From Hippasteria phrygiana (lineage: Eukaryota; Echinodermata; Asteroidea; Valvatida; Goniasteridae): a DNA stretch of 64,000 nucleotides. The stretch spans positions 1,612,001 through 1,676,000 of the forward strand of contig JAZGUH010000005.1 of the NCBI GenBank assembly GCA_037893225.1. Reading direction: 5' to 3'. A model generated the notes under the pieces. The model did no database searches. It worked only from the letters and a program-made list of their open reading frames with translations, and was not told the DNA's origin. Of this stretch, positions 51,512 to 63,530 are shown one piece after another (positions within the stretch are counted from its first letter, which is position 1; each line of letters starts with the position of its first letter). A program made the translations under genes and the position numbers.

Positions 51512-54500
51512 GTTTATTTAGGCCATTTATCCAATCTGGCTACGGCTTTGGCTTTGATTTCTTGTAATTTTAGATCCTCAATAATAGATGTGGGAAGATT
51601 TGGGGCACTTTTGCTACACAGACGTCACAAAGTCTTACATTTGAGCCCAGAGCCAGAGCCCTTGGGTTTTATTTAAATATACAAGGCTTCAGATTTGCAA
51701 GTATAAAACTGGAGAAAGCTGGAGACGAAGCCGAAGCCGAAGCCGAAGCCAGTTTGAGAAATGGCCTTAGAGTGTAGGCCTATTTATACATTTTTGTGAC
51801 AACCAAGTATCGCCTGCTTACCTGTCGGCCATCTTGAATCAACGTCAAACCAATTTTAATCTTCGGTTCTACTTTGGTTGAAAAAAATGACTTACTTCAA
51901 GCACAACCGAAGTCGACACAACACTCAGCACAATGTCAAAGCCGAAATGTTTCTTGATCAGGTCACACCAAGTTGATTCCCCCCCCCCCCCCCCCCCCGC
52001 GCATAGTATTCGTTGCGCGCCAACCTCTTTTGGGAACTGTTCTAATAAGTCCAAGCGTCAATCGGAAACTACGGTATACGCCCTATATCCTAATTGAATT
52101 GAGAGTTCTTACTGTGCAGCAGAGTGACAGGTCCTTAAAGGAATCCTCTCCGACCAGGCGGCCACAAATTGGCACAGTTGGAGAACCTGATGAAGACTAT
52201 TCCTAAGAAACTACAAATTGGCTTTAAGAAAAGCGAAAGTTTAGAATGTCTGATCGGTACAATTAGGGTCCTTACTGAACCAGATGGCTGGTTACAACAA
52301 CAGGCTCCGCTAAATAATCGCACGCTTTGACTTGTTGAAGTCTAAAAATACTAATATTCCGAATCTGCTCACTCATGGTCTATAAACAAGAACTTGAAGG
52401 TAACAAAGTTCCTCCCCACACCATCCGTGCAAGTAAACGAAGGCGTGTTTTTTTAGCCAATGGTTTTAACAAAAAGTCAAGATACTTTTACATCCCTACA
52501 GATTGCGAAAGTCTCGCGACTTCACGAATACTTTTTATCTTATGCGAACGTCTCTGTACCATACGCTGACTAGTCAAGCGATCGTCGGACTCTTTGGTCT
52601 CTCTTAACCCTATATCATTGCGAATGATAGACTAATTGAAAGTTGAGGTCAATTTTTTTTCATTATTGAATTTGACCATCAATAATTTGGAATATTTTGA
52701 AAACGTCAAATGAAATAACTTTTGTTCCTTTACAAGACTACATTACGTGTAGTTTCCCAACTCCGCCAAGTCGGCAAACGAAATAATTTCATAAAACAAG
52801 TAAGCCGTACACGCTGTAAGCTCCTTAACGTGCGTCCGGAAGTACGTGTGTATTCTCGTGAATTCAAGTTGCATCTTCATTGTAACGTCATTGCAGATCA
52901 TTAGCTGTGCCGTAAACGGGCAAGGTAAGAGAAGGCAGATATTAAACTTCCTCCAAATCACCTAAATCCTAAATCCTGGATTAATGGATCAGCTTATCGG
53001 CTTACACCAGCCCCCGTCATCGCGATCGCCCCTTTCAACCGGCCATGTATAACATTCACCTCATTGTGCCCTCCACCTCAAAACTATAGAGTACCGAAGT
53101 GATGACGTCAATGCAATGTTTGGAACCAGAATACTTTTGTTATTTTATGTCAATGTGTTTGCATGACTGGCTGGTAACAAGGGAACAGTCGAAATCTCCA
53201 TTTGTTTGAAGCCAGTTGTCGTGCCAACTGACGTCAGACTTCGATACTCTATTTGCGTCACCTGCCAACGACCACAGATAGCACCATACTTTCATAGAAA
53301 ACGGATGGAGGTTAAAATTGAAGTTTTTATGGGAAGAAAGTGTGGGCCGCAACCCTAACACAATCCATTATCATTTACTTTGTCTGACATCTTTGTTGCG
53401 GTACAGAGTTGGGACAGGGTTGTGGCTGTATTTATGATTCGGGCTACATTAGCTGTTCGGGCTACATTTAGGTACAGGGTTGGGGCTACACTTTAGTACT
53501 TGGGCTTTTATTTTAGGTGCCGCACAGAATGTATGTGCATGAAAAAAAGTTAAGCGGTTTAGGCGACGCTGAAAATAAGTCATACTGTGATTCGCTCAAG
53601 TTCGTATAGTGCAGAATCAAAAATGAAATGACTGTTAGCTTATGGGGATGATAATGAGGATGTCTGATACTTTGTGGTTGTTTCCTGCACATCATGAACG
53701 AGTTCGTTATTCCGACTTCAAGGCCATGGGGTAGGCCTATTTACGCCAGTATAAAAGTGACCTAGATTTCTATCTTTTTATGAACACGGCACTATTTTGA
53801 ACGACCGATGGAGTTCTTACTGTGCTTTAAGACACTTAGCAGGTCAAAGCTCGTCTTGAATAAAGTTAATAGCCTGGTTCCATGGACAAATTTTAAAACG
53901 GGATTTGTCAACACAGAGTTGCACTGGCGACCGAAGACGCTCATCGCGCGACACTGAATAATATGTACTCGGTGATCGCGCGCTTTTTGAGCGTGAATGT
54001 GTTGAGGGGTGGCATCAAAACTCACATATCGTGGATTGTCTTTCAGCCTCACCTCGCCCTACCTAACTTCGTTACACGCCTAGATTGTGACAGTGTTAAG
54101 TGATCGAACGGATAGAAATTCATCCGCGGCGCGCGAGCTCGCATAGGCCTACATGCATGTGACGTGGAGGGTTCAGGCTAAAGGTCCCAAATTGGAGAGG
54201 TTTGATACATCCACGTACACGGATATAGGCCTAACTATATCAGTTCACGTCTAGGTGCACATCAAGATTTGGTCTGGCAATGTGTAACGTTTTACTCAAT
54301 TGAGGGCGTTGACAAGTACCGTTCAACATAGCGAAGCCCCGGCAAATTGGCGATTTACTGTTCTGCCTTGCATTCGAAAATGACGAAATGCTTTTCCCCT
54401 TCCGGTTAACCGTTTTAACCATGGGTGATAACACTAACGGTAAAATGGTGTGAAATGTTGTCGATCCACGACCTACACAGCTAAACAAATCTGAATGAAT

Positions 54501-55600
54501 TTGTGGAACAGTACTGTGTTTGTGTTAGCACTGAGAGCCTCGCTTTCAACCTGGAAGTGCGCAGATAGTGCTAAGGTAAAAATCGTCGATTTATACAACT
54601 GATGTCTTTTGAACTATTTGGAGGTGTACTCCTAGGCCTGCATAGTGTGACTCGGTGGGGTAGTTGTAAGCCGCTATATATGTTTGCTTTTCTGAATGGC
54701 TTGTTTAGCGGGATAAGCATAAAATAGAAAAGTATATTTATGAGATTTCCCAATGTAACAATTACCTAACTTTAAAATTTAGTTGACTGAAGTGCCCAAA
54801 ACAATGTGTTGTTAGATCAGTTAACACAAAAACACTATTTTGAGTACAGCGTGCCTGTTGGTTTATCCAAGTTACAACAAACTAATCGGCATGGCTCAGT
54901 CTTAGATCAACTGAAACACATATTGTACGAAGGAAAGAGGTACAAATTTAAAGAGGCAGCTCATTGACGAACAGAAGCATGTTTCACCTTCCGGGAGTTT
55001 TATGCGGAACACTAATGTCGGCGAACCTTTCCCTAAACTTTGTTAAATGGTCCGCGACAACCCTGTCTAAATGTCGACTTTCATTCATTGTGATGTGTCG
55101 TCAGACTGAACTCATGCGACAGGTCGACAGCTGCATATTAATGTGTAATGCTCATAGTAATCTTGTTCGTTATACCATTGCGATGCGCTTCCGTCGAGTA
55201 TAATGTTGATGAGAACTTTCGTCCCAATGTCCAACCATGTTCTCCGAGTACAAAATGATCAAGCTTCACCTCTTCTTAAAAAGTATAATATTGCACTAAT
55301 ACAGCTGACGAAACAGTTGCAGGAAATCACACTTTGTGTGATTCAACACCGATAACACATGAAATAAACGTGAAAGTTTGAGCTCACTCCGACAAAATAG
55401 TGAAAACCTGTTATTTTGACAGTGACTTGGTGAACGTTTGTGTGTTCTTATTCAAATGCGCCTTTGCGTTAGGTCTTCAGATACAATTTTCTCGATGACA
55501 GGGTGAGAAATAGGGTTATGTTCGGGGTTTAGGTTTTAGAATAGGGGTTAGGGTTAAGATGAGATTGAAGGTCAATACAAACAAATCGTCCAATTTAACG

Positions 55601-55969
55601 GAGTTGTAATCAAGTCAATTACAAGTCAATCACAAGTCAAGCACAAGTCACTTCACAAGTCACTTCACAAGTCACTTCACAAGTCACTTCACAAGTCACT
55701 TCACAAGTCACTTCACAAGTCACTTCACAAGTCACTTCACAAGTCACTTCACAAGTCACTTCACAAGTCTCTTCACAAGTCACTTCACAAGTCACATCAC
55801 AAGTCACTTCACAATTCTGGTCTCAAACAATGTAACAAGCTATTCAAACAACCTATATAGAACAAAAGCATTCCTTTGTCATTGTTCATCCATGTAGCTT
55901 GTGAGCTGACTTGTGATTGACTTGTGATCTGCCTTTTGATCTGACTTGTGACTGACTTGATTACAACTC
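55601..55969. mobile_element. MITE with internal 12-bp minisatellite, family J copy 1
   Basis: Perfect 17-bp inverted ends: GAGTTGTAATCAAGTCA (55601-55617) and its complement (55953-55969). Inside are about 14 tandem ACAAGTCACTTC units (about 55643-55813), then a unique part with GCATTCCTTTGTCATTGTTC, then inverted GACTTGTGA words. Confidence 0.85.
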
Positions 55970-56499
55970 TGCAATGTAATACCTAGCTCATTCCATTTCG
56001 TTTGAAAATGAATGCTCCTTCATATCAGCATCCAATCGTCAAAAAGAGTCATTCGATTTCATTAGTTGAGAATTCACTTGGCAAATAAGATCATTCAAAT
56101 TCAAACGGTCGTTTAGTTCATTCAGTTTCGTCGAAGCCACTTGCCAGAGGTTGCTCGGGAATTCAATTTCATCCATAGGCAAACATTTATCAAATGTTGC
56201 CATTCAAATGTTGAACAAAATCATGAATAAATGAAGAATTCTAATGATGCAAATTATGACGCGTAAAATTCGTTGATTAAAATGTCTATGCCGATCAATT
56301 TTATCTCTCACATGCTGATCACAAACTAGAGTTTGCCATATAACTCAGAATGCTCGTTTCCCCTTTCTTATAAAGAAATTGGCCCATCAGTTACACATAC
56401 ATACATTTTCCTGTATATTAATTTAAATTATTATCAGAATATGAATCAGAATCATTAGTTGTACACTCACATTGGACAGTCCTCAGCCTACGAGTTCAC

Positions 56500-57110
56500 T
56501 GCCATGAAAAGAAAATTATACCCCCCGCGCCGAAGATCAAGACGAATGCGCCAAGAAGGAAAACAGAAAAAACACACAAAAACCCCCTACAATTGATTAT
56601 TCCCAGCCAATGCGAGTTCTCATGAGACGCCGCCCGGGAAAAAACAGGAGGTTCACTGACCTAGTCAGGTGTTTTAACCTCTAAGTGTAACCTGTCTAGC
56701 CTCTTGGATAAGCGAGTATGAAGAAGAGAAAAAAGAGCCCTTAGATTTCATTAAAATTAAGCAGCGGGCTGCGCCGTGCCGGGCCGGGTCTGAGTCCCCT
56801 CGCGCGCCCGACGACCGCGAGCCGGGCAGAATTTCCCCTCAACCTTTCCGCGCCGCGCTTCTTGTGGCGCTATAATCAACGCGTCTTCCTCTCGTCCCAC
56901 GAGACACAGTGTGGTTCAAAAGGGGGAGATATTATAACGCGGGATTATTGTCCTACCTTTCCTGTCCCGTTCAATATCATTTTGACATAAACTAATGGCA
57001 TCGCGGCCCTAGAGCGAGTTACATAAATTACGTTATTCACTCGTGGGTAGACGGGGAGCTTGCAAAAGTACTCGTCCAAAAAGAGTGGAGGGGGAGGTCT
57101 TAGTTACGGC
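56500..57110. promoter_or_regulatory. GC-rich island upstream of COUP-TF, candidate enhancer
   Basis: About 14 kb upstream. Strongly CpG-rich core (56,770-56,880) flanked by homeodomain-type ATTAAAATTAA, a GGGATTA word (Otx-like) and TATAATCA. No repeats or coding frame stand out. Could also be an unrecognised exon or promoter. Confidence 0.25.
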
Positions 57111-58402
57111 AAGCAGAGGGGGTTGGAACGGTGAGGCCTGTGGCGGACTTCACAATGACGGGAAGGAGTGAGTCGCGAACGGACGTTTCAGTTGACATCT
57201 TGCAAAAGCATGGCCGGGTAGTTGCTACAATAATCTCGCCATCGCGGATACATCTGGTTATTTGTCCGCATGGCACATCCCGCCAAACGTCATCATTGTC
57301 AAAACGGCAAGGGTGTTATATACATTGTGTAGCCACTGTAATCTTATACACGATGCTTGAATTTGGAAATTGTGTTGTGGCAATCGTTTGAAAATGACGA
57401 CTAAAGTAGGAAAATCAATTTTGGCGCGCAGTTCCCTCTATGTTAGTCGTTCTTTAGTACACACTATGTTTTTACAAGCTTAAAGGTACGATACAGCTTT
57501 GTTAATGATACAAAATGATTAGTTTCAATCTGAAACCTTACTGTTTACAAAGACGGTACCAGTACTAATCCTCGAGAGAAAATCGAAAATGTTGCAATTA
57601 CTCCAAATCATTTCTACAAATAAGTGGAAATTCTTAGTAACAACGAAAGCTGGCCGTCGTGTATTCCAGTGCAGTCATAAAAATACTATTTAATTGCTCC
57701 TTTAAAGATATACCGTCCGTACTCTTTTCGAGTTTCTGCCCGAAAAAAATTGCTTTTGAAAATTACTAATACACAGTTATTCACGTTTTGTATGGGACAT
57801 GTGGGTGGGTTTGTCGATATGCAAATGTCGAATTATTTGGGGCCCGACAATAATTCGGATGTAGCTTTGTATACATACGATGCGCGAAAACAACCAAGAA
57901 TAAAAGCCTCTATTCGAGGGTTGAAGGCCTACACGCCCAAATTTTTTCGTGAAAACAAAACCTCATCAAACAAACCACACAATAAAACATGTTAGAATAA
58001 ACAAATTAAAAGGGAAATTTTTCTTTTTTTATTGAAGAGCACTGATAGTATATTGTATATCTTTAAAATGGTCCATTACATTATTCGGCTGTACGTCAGT
58101 TTGACATTAAAATATCAAGCTATTTGTTATTTCATGACGGAGAGTTGAATAACATACGACAAAGGGTAATAACCCACACACCGTGTAACCACGTAGTATA
58201 TTCAAACGTCTAAAAGACCTTTTTATGTGACGTCACTCGTCTATATTGGGCGGGATAGTGTAGTGATGCTAATGAGTGCTTAACACATCGGACCAATTAA
58301 AACGCAAACAAAACGGACCAAAACGAAAACAAAACTGACCACAAACGCACTTGTGAAAATCCAGATTCAGATTACATGTACTGCGTATTAAAGCCAAAAT
58401 GT

Positions 58403-58752
58403 ACGGAAGCCCGTTCGTGCCAGGTTTACTAGCGAAAAAATATTTATTGCGAAATAACTCAATACTATTGCGAAATAACGCAATACTATTGCGAAATAAC
58501 GCAATGCTATTGCGAAATAACGCAATAGTTGTTGCAAAAACAGTTTTTGCGAAATAAAGCAACAGGTATTGCGAAATAACGCAATAGTTTAGGGGAAATA
58601 ACGCAATAGTTTTGCGAAATAATGCATATTATTGCGAAATATCGCAATAGTTTTCCGAAATAACGCAATAGTATTGCGAAATAACGCAATAGCCTTATTT
58701 CGCAATAAGAAAAATTTCCCACTAGTCAAACCAGGCACGAACGGGCTTCCGT
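58403..58752. mobile_element. MITE filled with palindromic 18-bp tandem units
   Basis: Inverted ends of about 30 bp (58403-58432 and 58722-58752; outer word ACGGAAGCCCGTTCGTGCC). The interior (about 58446-58690) is about 11 copies of ATTGCGAAATAACGCAAT, itself an inverted repeat ATTGCG/CGCAAT around AAATAA, plus one reversed copy near the right end. Confidence 0.9.
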
Positions 58753-59984
58753 AAGAATGAGACTCATTTTTCCAAAATGTCTTTAAACCACAGAGTTGTC
58801 AGTCCATTTGTGCACGTTATTATCCGTCAAATGTTAGTGACTTCGTCACCTTTTGAAACCGTTGTTACGACCATCGAACCGACACCGTTAGTTTAATCTA
58901 GTAAGTGTGGCATTACAAGAATCCGACCTGACGGATTGCTACCGAGAAGAGAAAAATCTTTGCAGATATCAACGGATTAACAACGTGTCTTGTCCGTAAC
59001 CCAACCGGGTGTCAAATCTGAAAACATGAGTGCATTATGGGCGTCGCTAAGTGATCGAATTTTGCCAGCATTCAAAAACACACCGTTATTTATTAGCTCT
59101 TGCTCGGTAATTTCACGTGTCACGCGGCGCGAAACAAAAAAACTTCGAGGTGGTGATGTCTGGGCGAAATTCACTTAAAGGCCAAATCTGATTTGCGCCC
59201 CAGTACCACGAAATGTCCCCCCAATAATTCCCTCGCTCACCGCTGCACCTGTAAAGGAATACTCGCGTCCGTCAGCGAGACACACACACCACGACCGCAC
59301 CATCGAACGCCACCTCGCACAACCCATATCCAAACACCGACTGATTTTTAAGCCCCCTGCAAAACACCGCGTATTAAATTTTCTTCCCGCGTTCTCCCCA
59401 CAAACCGTTATAGTATCCTCCCCGCGTATTATGTCTCACACGTATTCGATCCAGGTCGCTGACACGACGGGAACTTACTCCTGAGATTTCGCCGTCGCAC
59501 TTTTCGACGGAGTGCAAGGAACTCGGCGGTCTCTCGGCACGAAGTTTTCTTCCGTTTCCTTTTACTCAAGAATCCAAACGATGTTTCTTTTGCCGAATTT
59601 CATGTTTATACCAAGTCTTGAGGGACACAGAGCTCATGTGTTGTTTCAATATTTGACTGTTCTGCAGACAACATTGCACATACTCAGCTGGCATGCAGAA
59701 TTAGGGAACGCTGTTGAGCTTTGTGACAAAACGTTCTTGTTAAATCAACCCTATTCGTGTGGACCATGTGCCCTTTGTCTGTTAATGTCCTATATTTAAA
59801 TGTCCCGGCGGTATGCGCATGCATCATGTTTTGCAAAAATACAGTTAAAGAGTGACATAAAGGTCACATAATTCAAAGGCGATCTTTGTAATACACGATG
59901 CGTGCGCAAACCGCGGGACACACTTCGAAACAGATGTAAACACGTGACGTCAGAGGGCACGTCGTACATAAGACCATTGAAGCA

Positions 59985-60215
59985 AGATATGGGACAGAGG
60001 GAATCCCCCCCCCCCCTCTTTTGTGTCCCCCCTCTTTTGTGTTGGTCATTGTGTTCCCGTAATCTCAGGAATTCCTTTCAGATATCCGCGGGATGTGTTA
60101 GGTAACAATAGTCTGGAGGGGGTGACAAGGGGGAGGGGAGTAAGGGGGGACAAGAGGGGGGGAGTAGGGGGTGGGGGGAGTAGGGGGTGGGGGAGTAATA
60201 GAGGGGGGGGTACCG
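59985..60215. mobile_element. MITE family K, copy 1
   Basis: Starts AGATATGGGACAGAGGG followed by a C-run. It shares TTTTGTGTTGGTCATTGTG, TTCCCGTAATCTCAGGAATTC and GGGATGTGTTAGGTAACAAT with the copy at 60747-60939. The right part is a G-rich low-complexity tract. Confidence 0.7.
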
Positions 60216-60553
60216 GTCCAATATTTTGCTGAGTATATATACGACCACTTAAAACGTTTCCTGTATCTGAAATGAGCTAGTTCCCTTGATAGACATTTTT
60301 AGAATTACTTGAAGGTATTCCCGTGGATTTAAAACTAAGCACCTGCCGCTCTTTCTTCCGAACGACGGCATGAAAGAACTTCTCAGGATTTCAAACTATT
60401 TTCAATTGGCACTTTAGCAAATTTGTTTTTACTTTGTTTTGTGACTTTCCAGCGGTATGACATACATTTATTCACTATCACCAACATACAAATGTATTAT
60501 TGCGTCATTCTAAAATGTGGATGGAACATGCAACATTATACTGCACAAAAGGT

Positions 60554-60996
60554 CAGAGATGTAGTCGAGTCTATCACAAGTCCCTGCAAGTCCCCGCAAG
60601 TCCATCACAAGCCCTCCATATAAATCCCAATCACAAGCTATTTAAATGAGCTTTGACAAAGGCATTCCTTTGTCATTGTTCATCCATTTACTTGTGACCA
60701 GCTTTATGAAAGGACTTCTCACTGGGCTTGCGCAAGCGTAAGAAGCGCGATATGGGGAAAAGGGACCCCCCCCCCCCCCCCCCCTCTTTTGTGTTGGTCA
60801 TTGTGTTCCCGGAATCTCAGGAATTCTATTCAGAAATCTAGGGGATGTGTTAGATAACAATAATCTGTAGTGTGCTTAGGGTATAGGGATAAAAGGAGGG
60901 GGGGGGGGGGGGGGGGTACCCTTTTCCCCCATATCGTGCAGGGTATCTGCGAAAGGACTTGTGAAAGGACTTGCAGGGACTCGACTCTAACTCTGC
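60554..60996. mobile_element. MITE family J, copy 2, interrupted
   Basis: Shares GCATTCCTTTGTCATTGTTC and CATCCAT then CTTGTGA with 55601-55969. Its ends (left CAGAGATGTAGTCGAGTC, right GACTCGACTCTAACTCTG) are inverted. It has only a few AAGTCC units instead of the 12-bp array and is interrupted by another element at 60747-60939. Confidence 0.75.
60747..60939. mobile_element. MITE family K, copy 2, nested inside family J
   Basis: Ends GCGATATGGGGAAAAGGG and CCCTTTTCCCCCATATCGTGC are inverted. Poly-C and poly-G runs flank the core shared with 59985-60215. Confidence 0.75.
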
Positions 60997-61553
60997 AAAA
61001 GGTAGTTAACATCTAGTAATTAAGGTAAAATAAGGTTTTTGAAGTTTTGGAAAATTCATTTTACTGCTCGTACAGGCGAAAAGTGCCCTATCCTTGTTTA
61101 CATTTCTGCGACGGCGCACGGCAATTCCGATTCAACTTGCAATTTCAAACTTCGGGAATGGTGTCAACTGCCTCCGACTCGACGCGTGAACTAGAATGCT
61201 GGCGTACCGCGTTCAAGGACGGTGCATACGTGCCCAAACGAGAACATTACCGGCTCGAATGATTGAGGTTGAGGGTTCAGCGGTAAACCTTCCCATGGCC
61301 TGGGGAAGCACACTTCTTCCCAGGGAAGCAGCTTGCCCGACACCGGAAGGCAGTCCCTGTGCGGCCGGGACTCACCTCAACAGACAATCCCAGAAAGCTC
61401 CTACGCGATTGTTCCCTACGTTCATTCTCAAACGATAGCTAAAGCCTGGTTGCCAATTGTTTATAATCGCCGACAGCGTCTGCAAGGAGTCGCCGACGGC
61501 AACGTTGATTATGGCAACGTTTCGTCGTGACTGATGCAAACATGGAAGGAGTC

Positions 61554-61590
61554 AGTCGGCAAAGTAGGACCAGGATTAACTTTGCCGACT
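61554..61590. repeat. Perfect 12-bp hairpin
   Basis: AGTCGGCAAAGT (61554-61565) and ACTTTGCCGACT (61579-61590) around a 13-nt loop. Upstream, GGCAACGTT occurs twice around GATTAT (about 61498-61521). May be one end of a larger element. Confidence 0.6.
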
Positions 61591-62299
61591 GTCTGCGTCA
61601 AGTCTAAGAGTACATGAAATACACGTGCCGGCATACTGTGCGTTCAACGATTCCCCCTTACCGCTTGAGTGCCGCGAATTGGATCCATGTTACCCTTTGG
61701 ACTAGGAAATATTAACCGTAAATGTCATCAAAAGACCAACAGTATTGGAAATACTTTAGCAAAATTGGAAATCAGTATTTTATTTTTTTACAAAATTTGA
61801 CAATGTTGAGAGTTGCATTTGTAGCAGTAAAAAAAAGTATACGTGACTTATTATTAATGTTATGATCAAACTCATGGGATAACCAATTTGGGTGTGACAC
61901 GTTCTTAGCCTGTTCTTGAACCAAATACAGATAAATAAGATACACATTCAATTTAAAGAACAACATAATGCAACAACAAGGTGAGATAGACTGTTTGAGT
62001 ATTGTCACTCGCTGGAACTCCCAACAATTTCAAGTAAGCTGCGGCAACATGTACAACGCCGACAACGACAGGGGACACAACGACACGGCTAACGACAGGC
62101 ACGACAGACACGTCGAAAATTACCACGTTTAGGCAAGGATGTAGACGACTATAACGAAGGCAGGACCACGACATTTGAAGGGAAGTTCGAGTAAGAAATA
62201 ATCGATATATTTCTTTCTGCTGGCTCAAAAAATTCCTCAAACACTACAGCTCGAATGACTTACGAAACCAGTGAAGATGACGGTCAGTTTTAGAGGTGG

Positions 62300-62456
62300 C
62301 AGGAAAACGCGGATGGATTTCTATGAAAAACACATGAAATCAGACAGGGACTGAAAACACAGTCCACATGTACGCCAAGGCGGGATTCGAACCTGTCCTA
62401 CAGTATAATAAGACGTAAAAAGCGAGGAACGCAGCACTGCGTCAACCTGACTCCCC
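62300..62456 (-). repeat. tRNA-derived SINE-like sequence
   Basis: On the minus strand a box A-like GTTGACGCAGTGCTGCG (62446-62430) is followed about 40 nt later by a perfect box B GGTTCGAATCC (62393-62383). Then come CGCCTTGG and a non-tRNA tail with TTTTCAGTCCCTGTCTG. That arrangement is typical of tRNA-derived SINEs. Confidence 0.65.
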
Positions 62457-63176
62457 GAAGAAGGACCTCTGCCATACATGAAAACTCTTTCATCAAGTCA
62501 CAGCCATACAAAATGGATTTAGCACTAACAAGCCAGTTCCTATCTTTGTACGTCTTGAGTCAGTATTATACCAGTAACGCCCATACCTGCTGACACGTCG
62601 CAAACATATGACTAGCCATAGCCACACTGGAACATTATGGGAGAGCTCATAGACAGTTTCTCACGTGTAAATTCTTAATACCTGATGAAGCGGTTTGGAA
62701 AGTTTGTGACGTCATCCAAAGATCATGAAAGATTAAGATTTTAAAGGAACACAGTAGCCTGAAGTCGTAGAAGTTTGGTCTTTTAAAGTTCTTCCTCGAA
62801 TTCAATCCAAGTTTTTAGTCCAATTAAAAAGGTTTTGGTAATTTTTCGCATCTAACAGCCATACATTCGTATGTTTTACGGTATACTCAGCAGACCATGC
62901 TTAGACAGACACATGGTTACAATATTCAAAACTGACTTGAAGTAAAGCTTTTTGCTTTTGTTACGAGTATCATATAATTATCCTCTTTTATAGGTTTGTG
63001 TCTGTTGATTTTACCTCCACCATGGAGGTACATGTAGGTAAACACGTTGCACTAGCGACTGAAGTACGTTTAACATTGACAATCGAGGGTTAACATTTTG
63101 GATAAGTCTTCTCGTGAAAGAATTCAGAAAATCGGTATCGCATTAAAATCAGACCCCGTAAAAAGCAGACGCCTTA

Positions 63177-63360
63177 AGCCCGGTTCATACTTCATGTGAA
63201 TGCGAATGCGAAGCGAATTTATGACGTCAACGCCAAATATTCGCCCTGCGAATTCGCAAAAGTTGAACACATTTCAACTTGTGCGAATCTTCGCTGCGAA
63301 TGTTTCATGACGTCAAATTCGCTTCGCATACGCATTCGCATGAAGTATGAACCGGGCTTT
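63177..63360. mobile_element. Palindromic MITE with two TGACGTCA sites
   Basis: Inverted arms of about 53 bp (outer end AAGCCCGGTTCATACTTCAT) continue inward through GCGAATGCGAA-type words. There is an inner AAGTTGAA/TTTCAACTT pair near the centre, so nearly the whole element folds back. TGACGTCA (CRE) at 63222-63229 and 63308-63315. Confidence 0.85.
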
Positions 63361-63421
63361 TTACGTTATTGCGCAAAATCAATATAGGTCCCCCATACAC
63401 CCAAACATTGAGAAACATACG

Positions 63422-63530
63422 GTTAGAGTAAGGGTGAGACTAGGCATTAGGGTGGGACACAGGGTATACGGTTATAGGGTAAGCGTTTAATATAAGAGGT
63501 AAGGTTAGGATGTGGTTTAGCGTTAGGCCA
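63422..63530. repeat. Degenerate GGTTAGGG-like tract
   Basis: Irregular GGGT, GTTAG and TAGGG words. A similar short tract is at about 55503-55560. Telomere-like in composition but not a regular array. Confidence 0.45.

Noticed and set aside
55643..55813. Regular tandem array as a possible CRISPR array
   Set aside because: Units are contiguous 12-mers with no unique spacers, inside a eukaryotic MITE.
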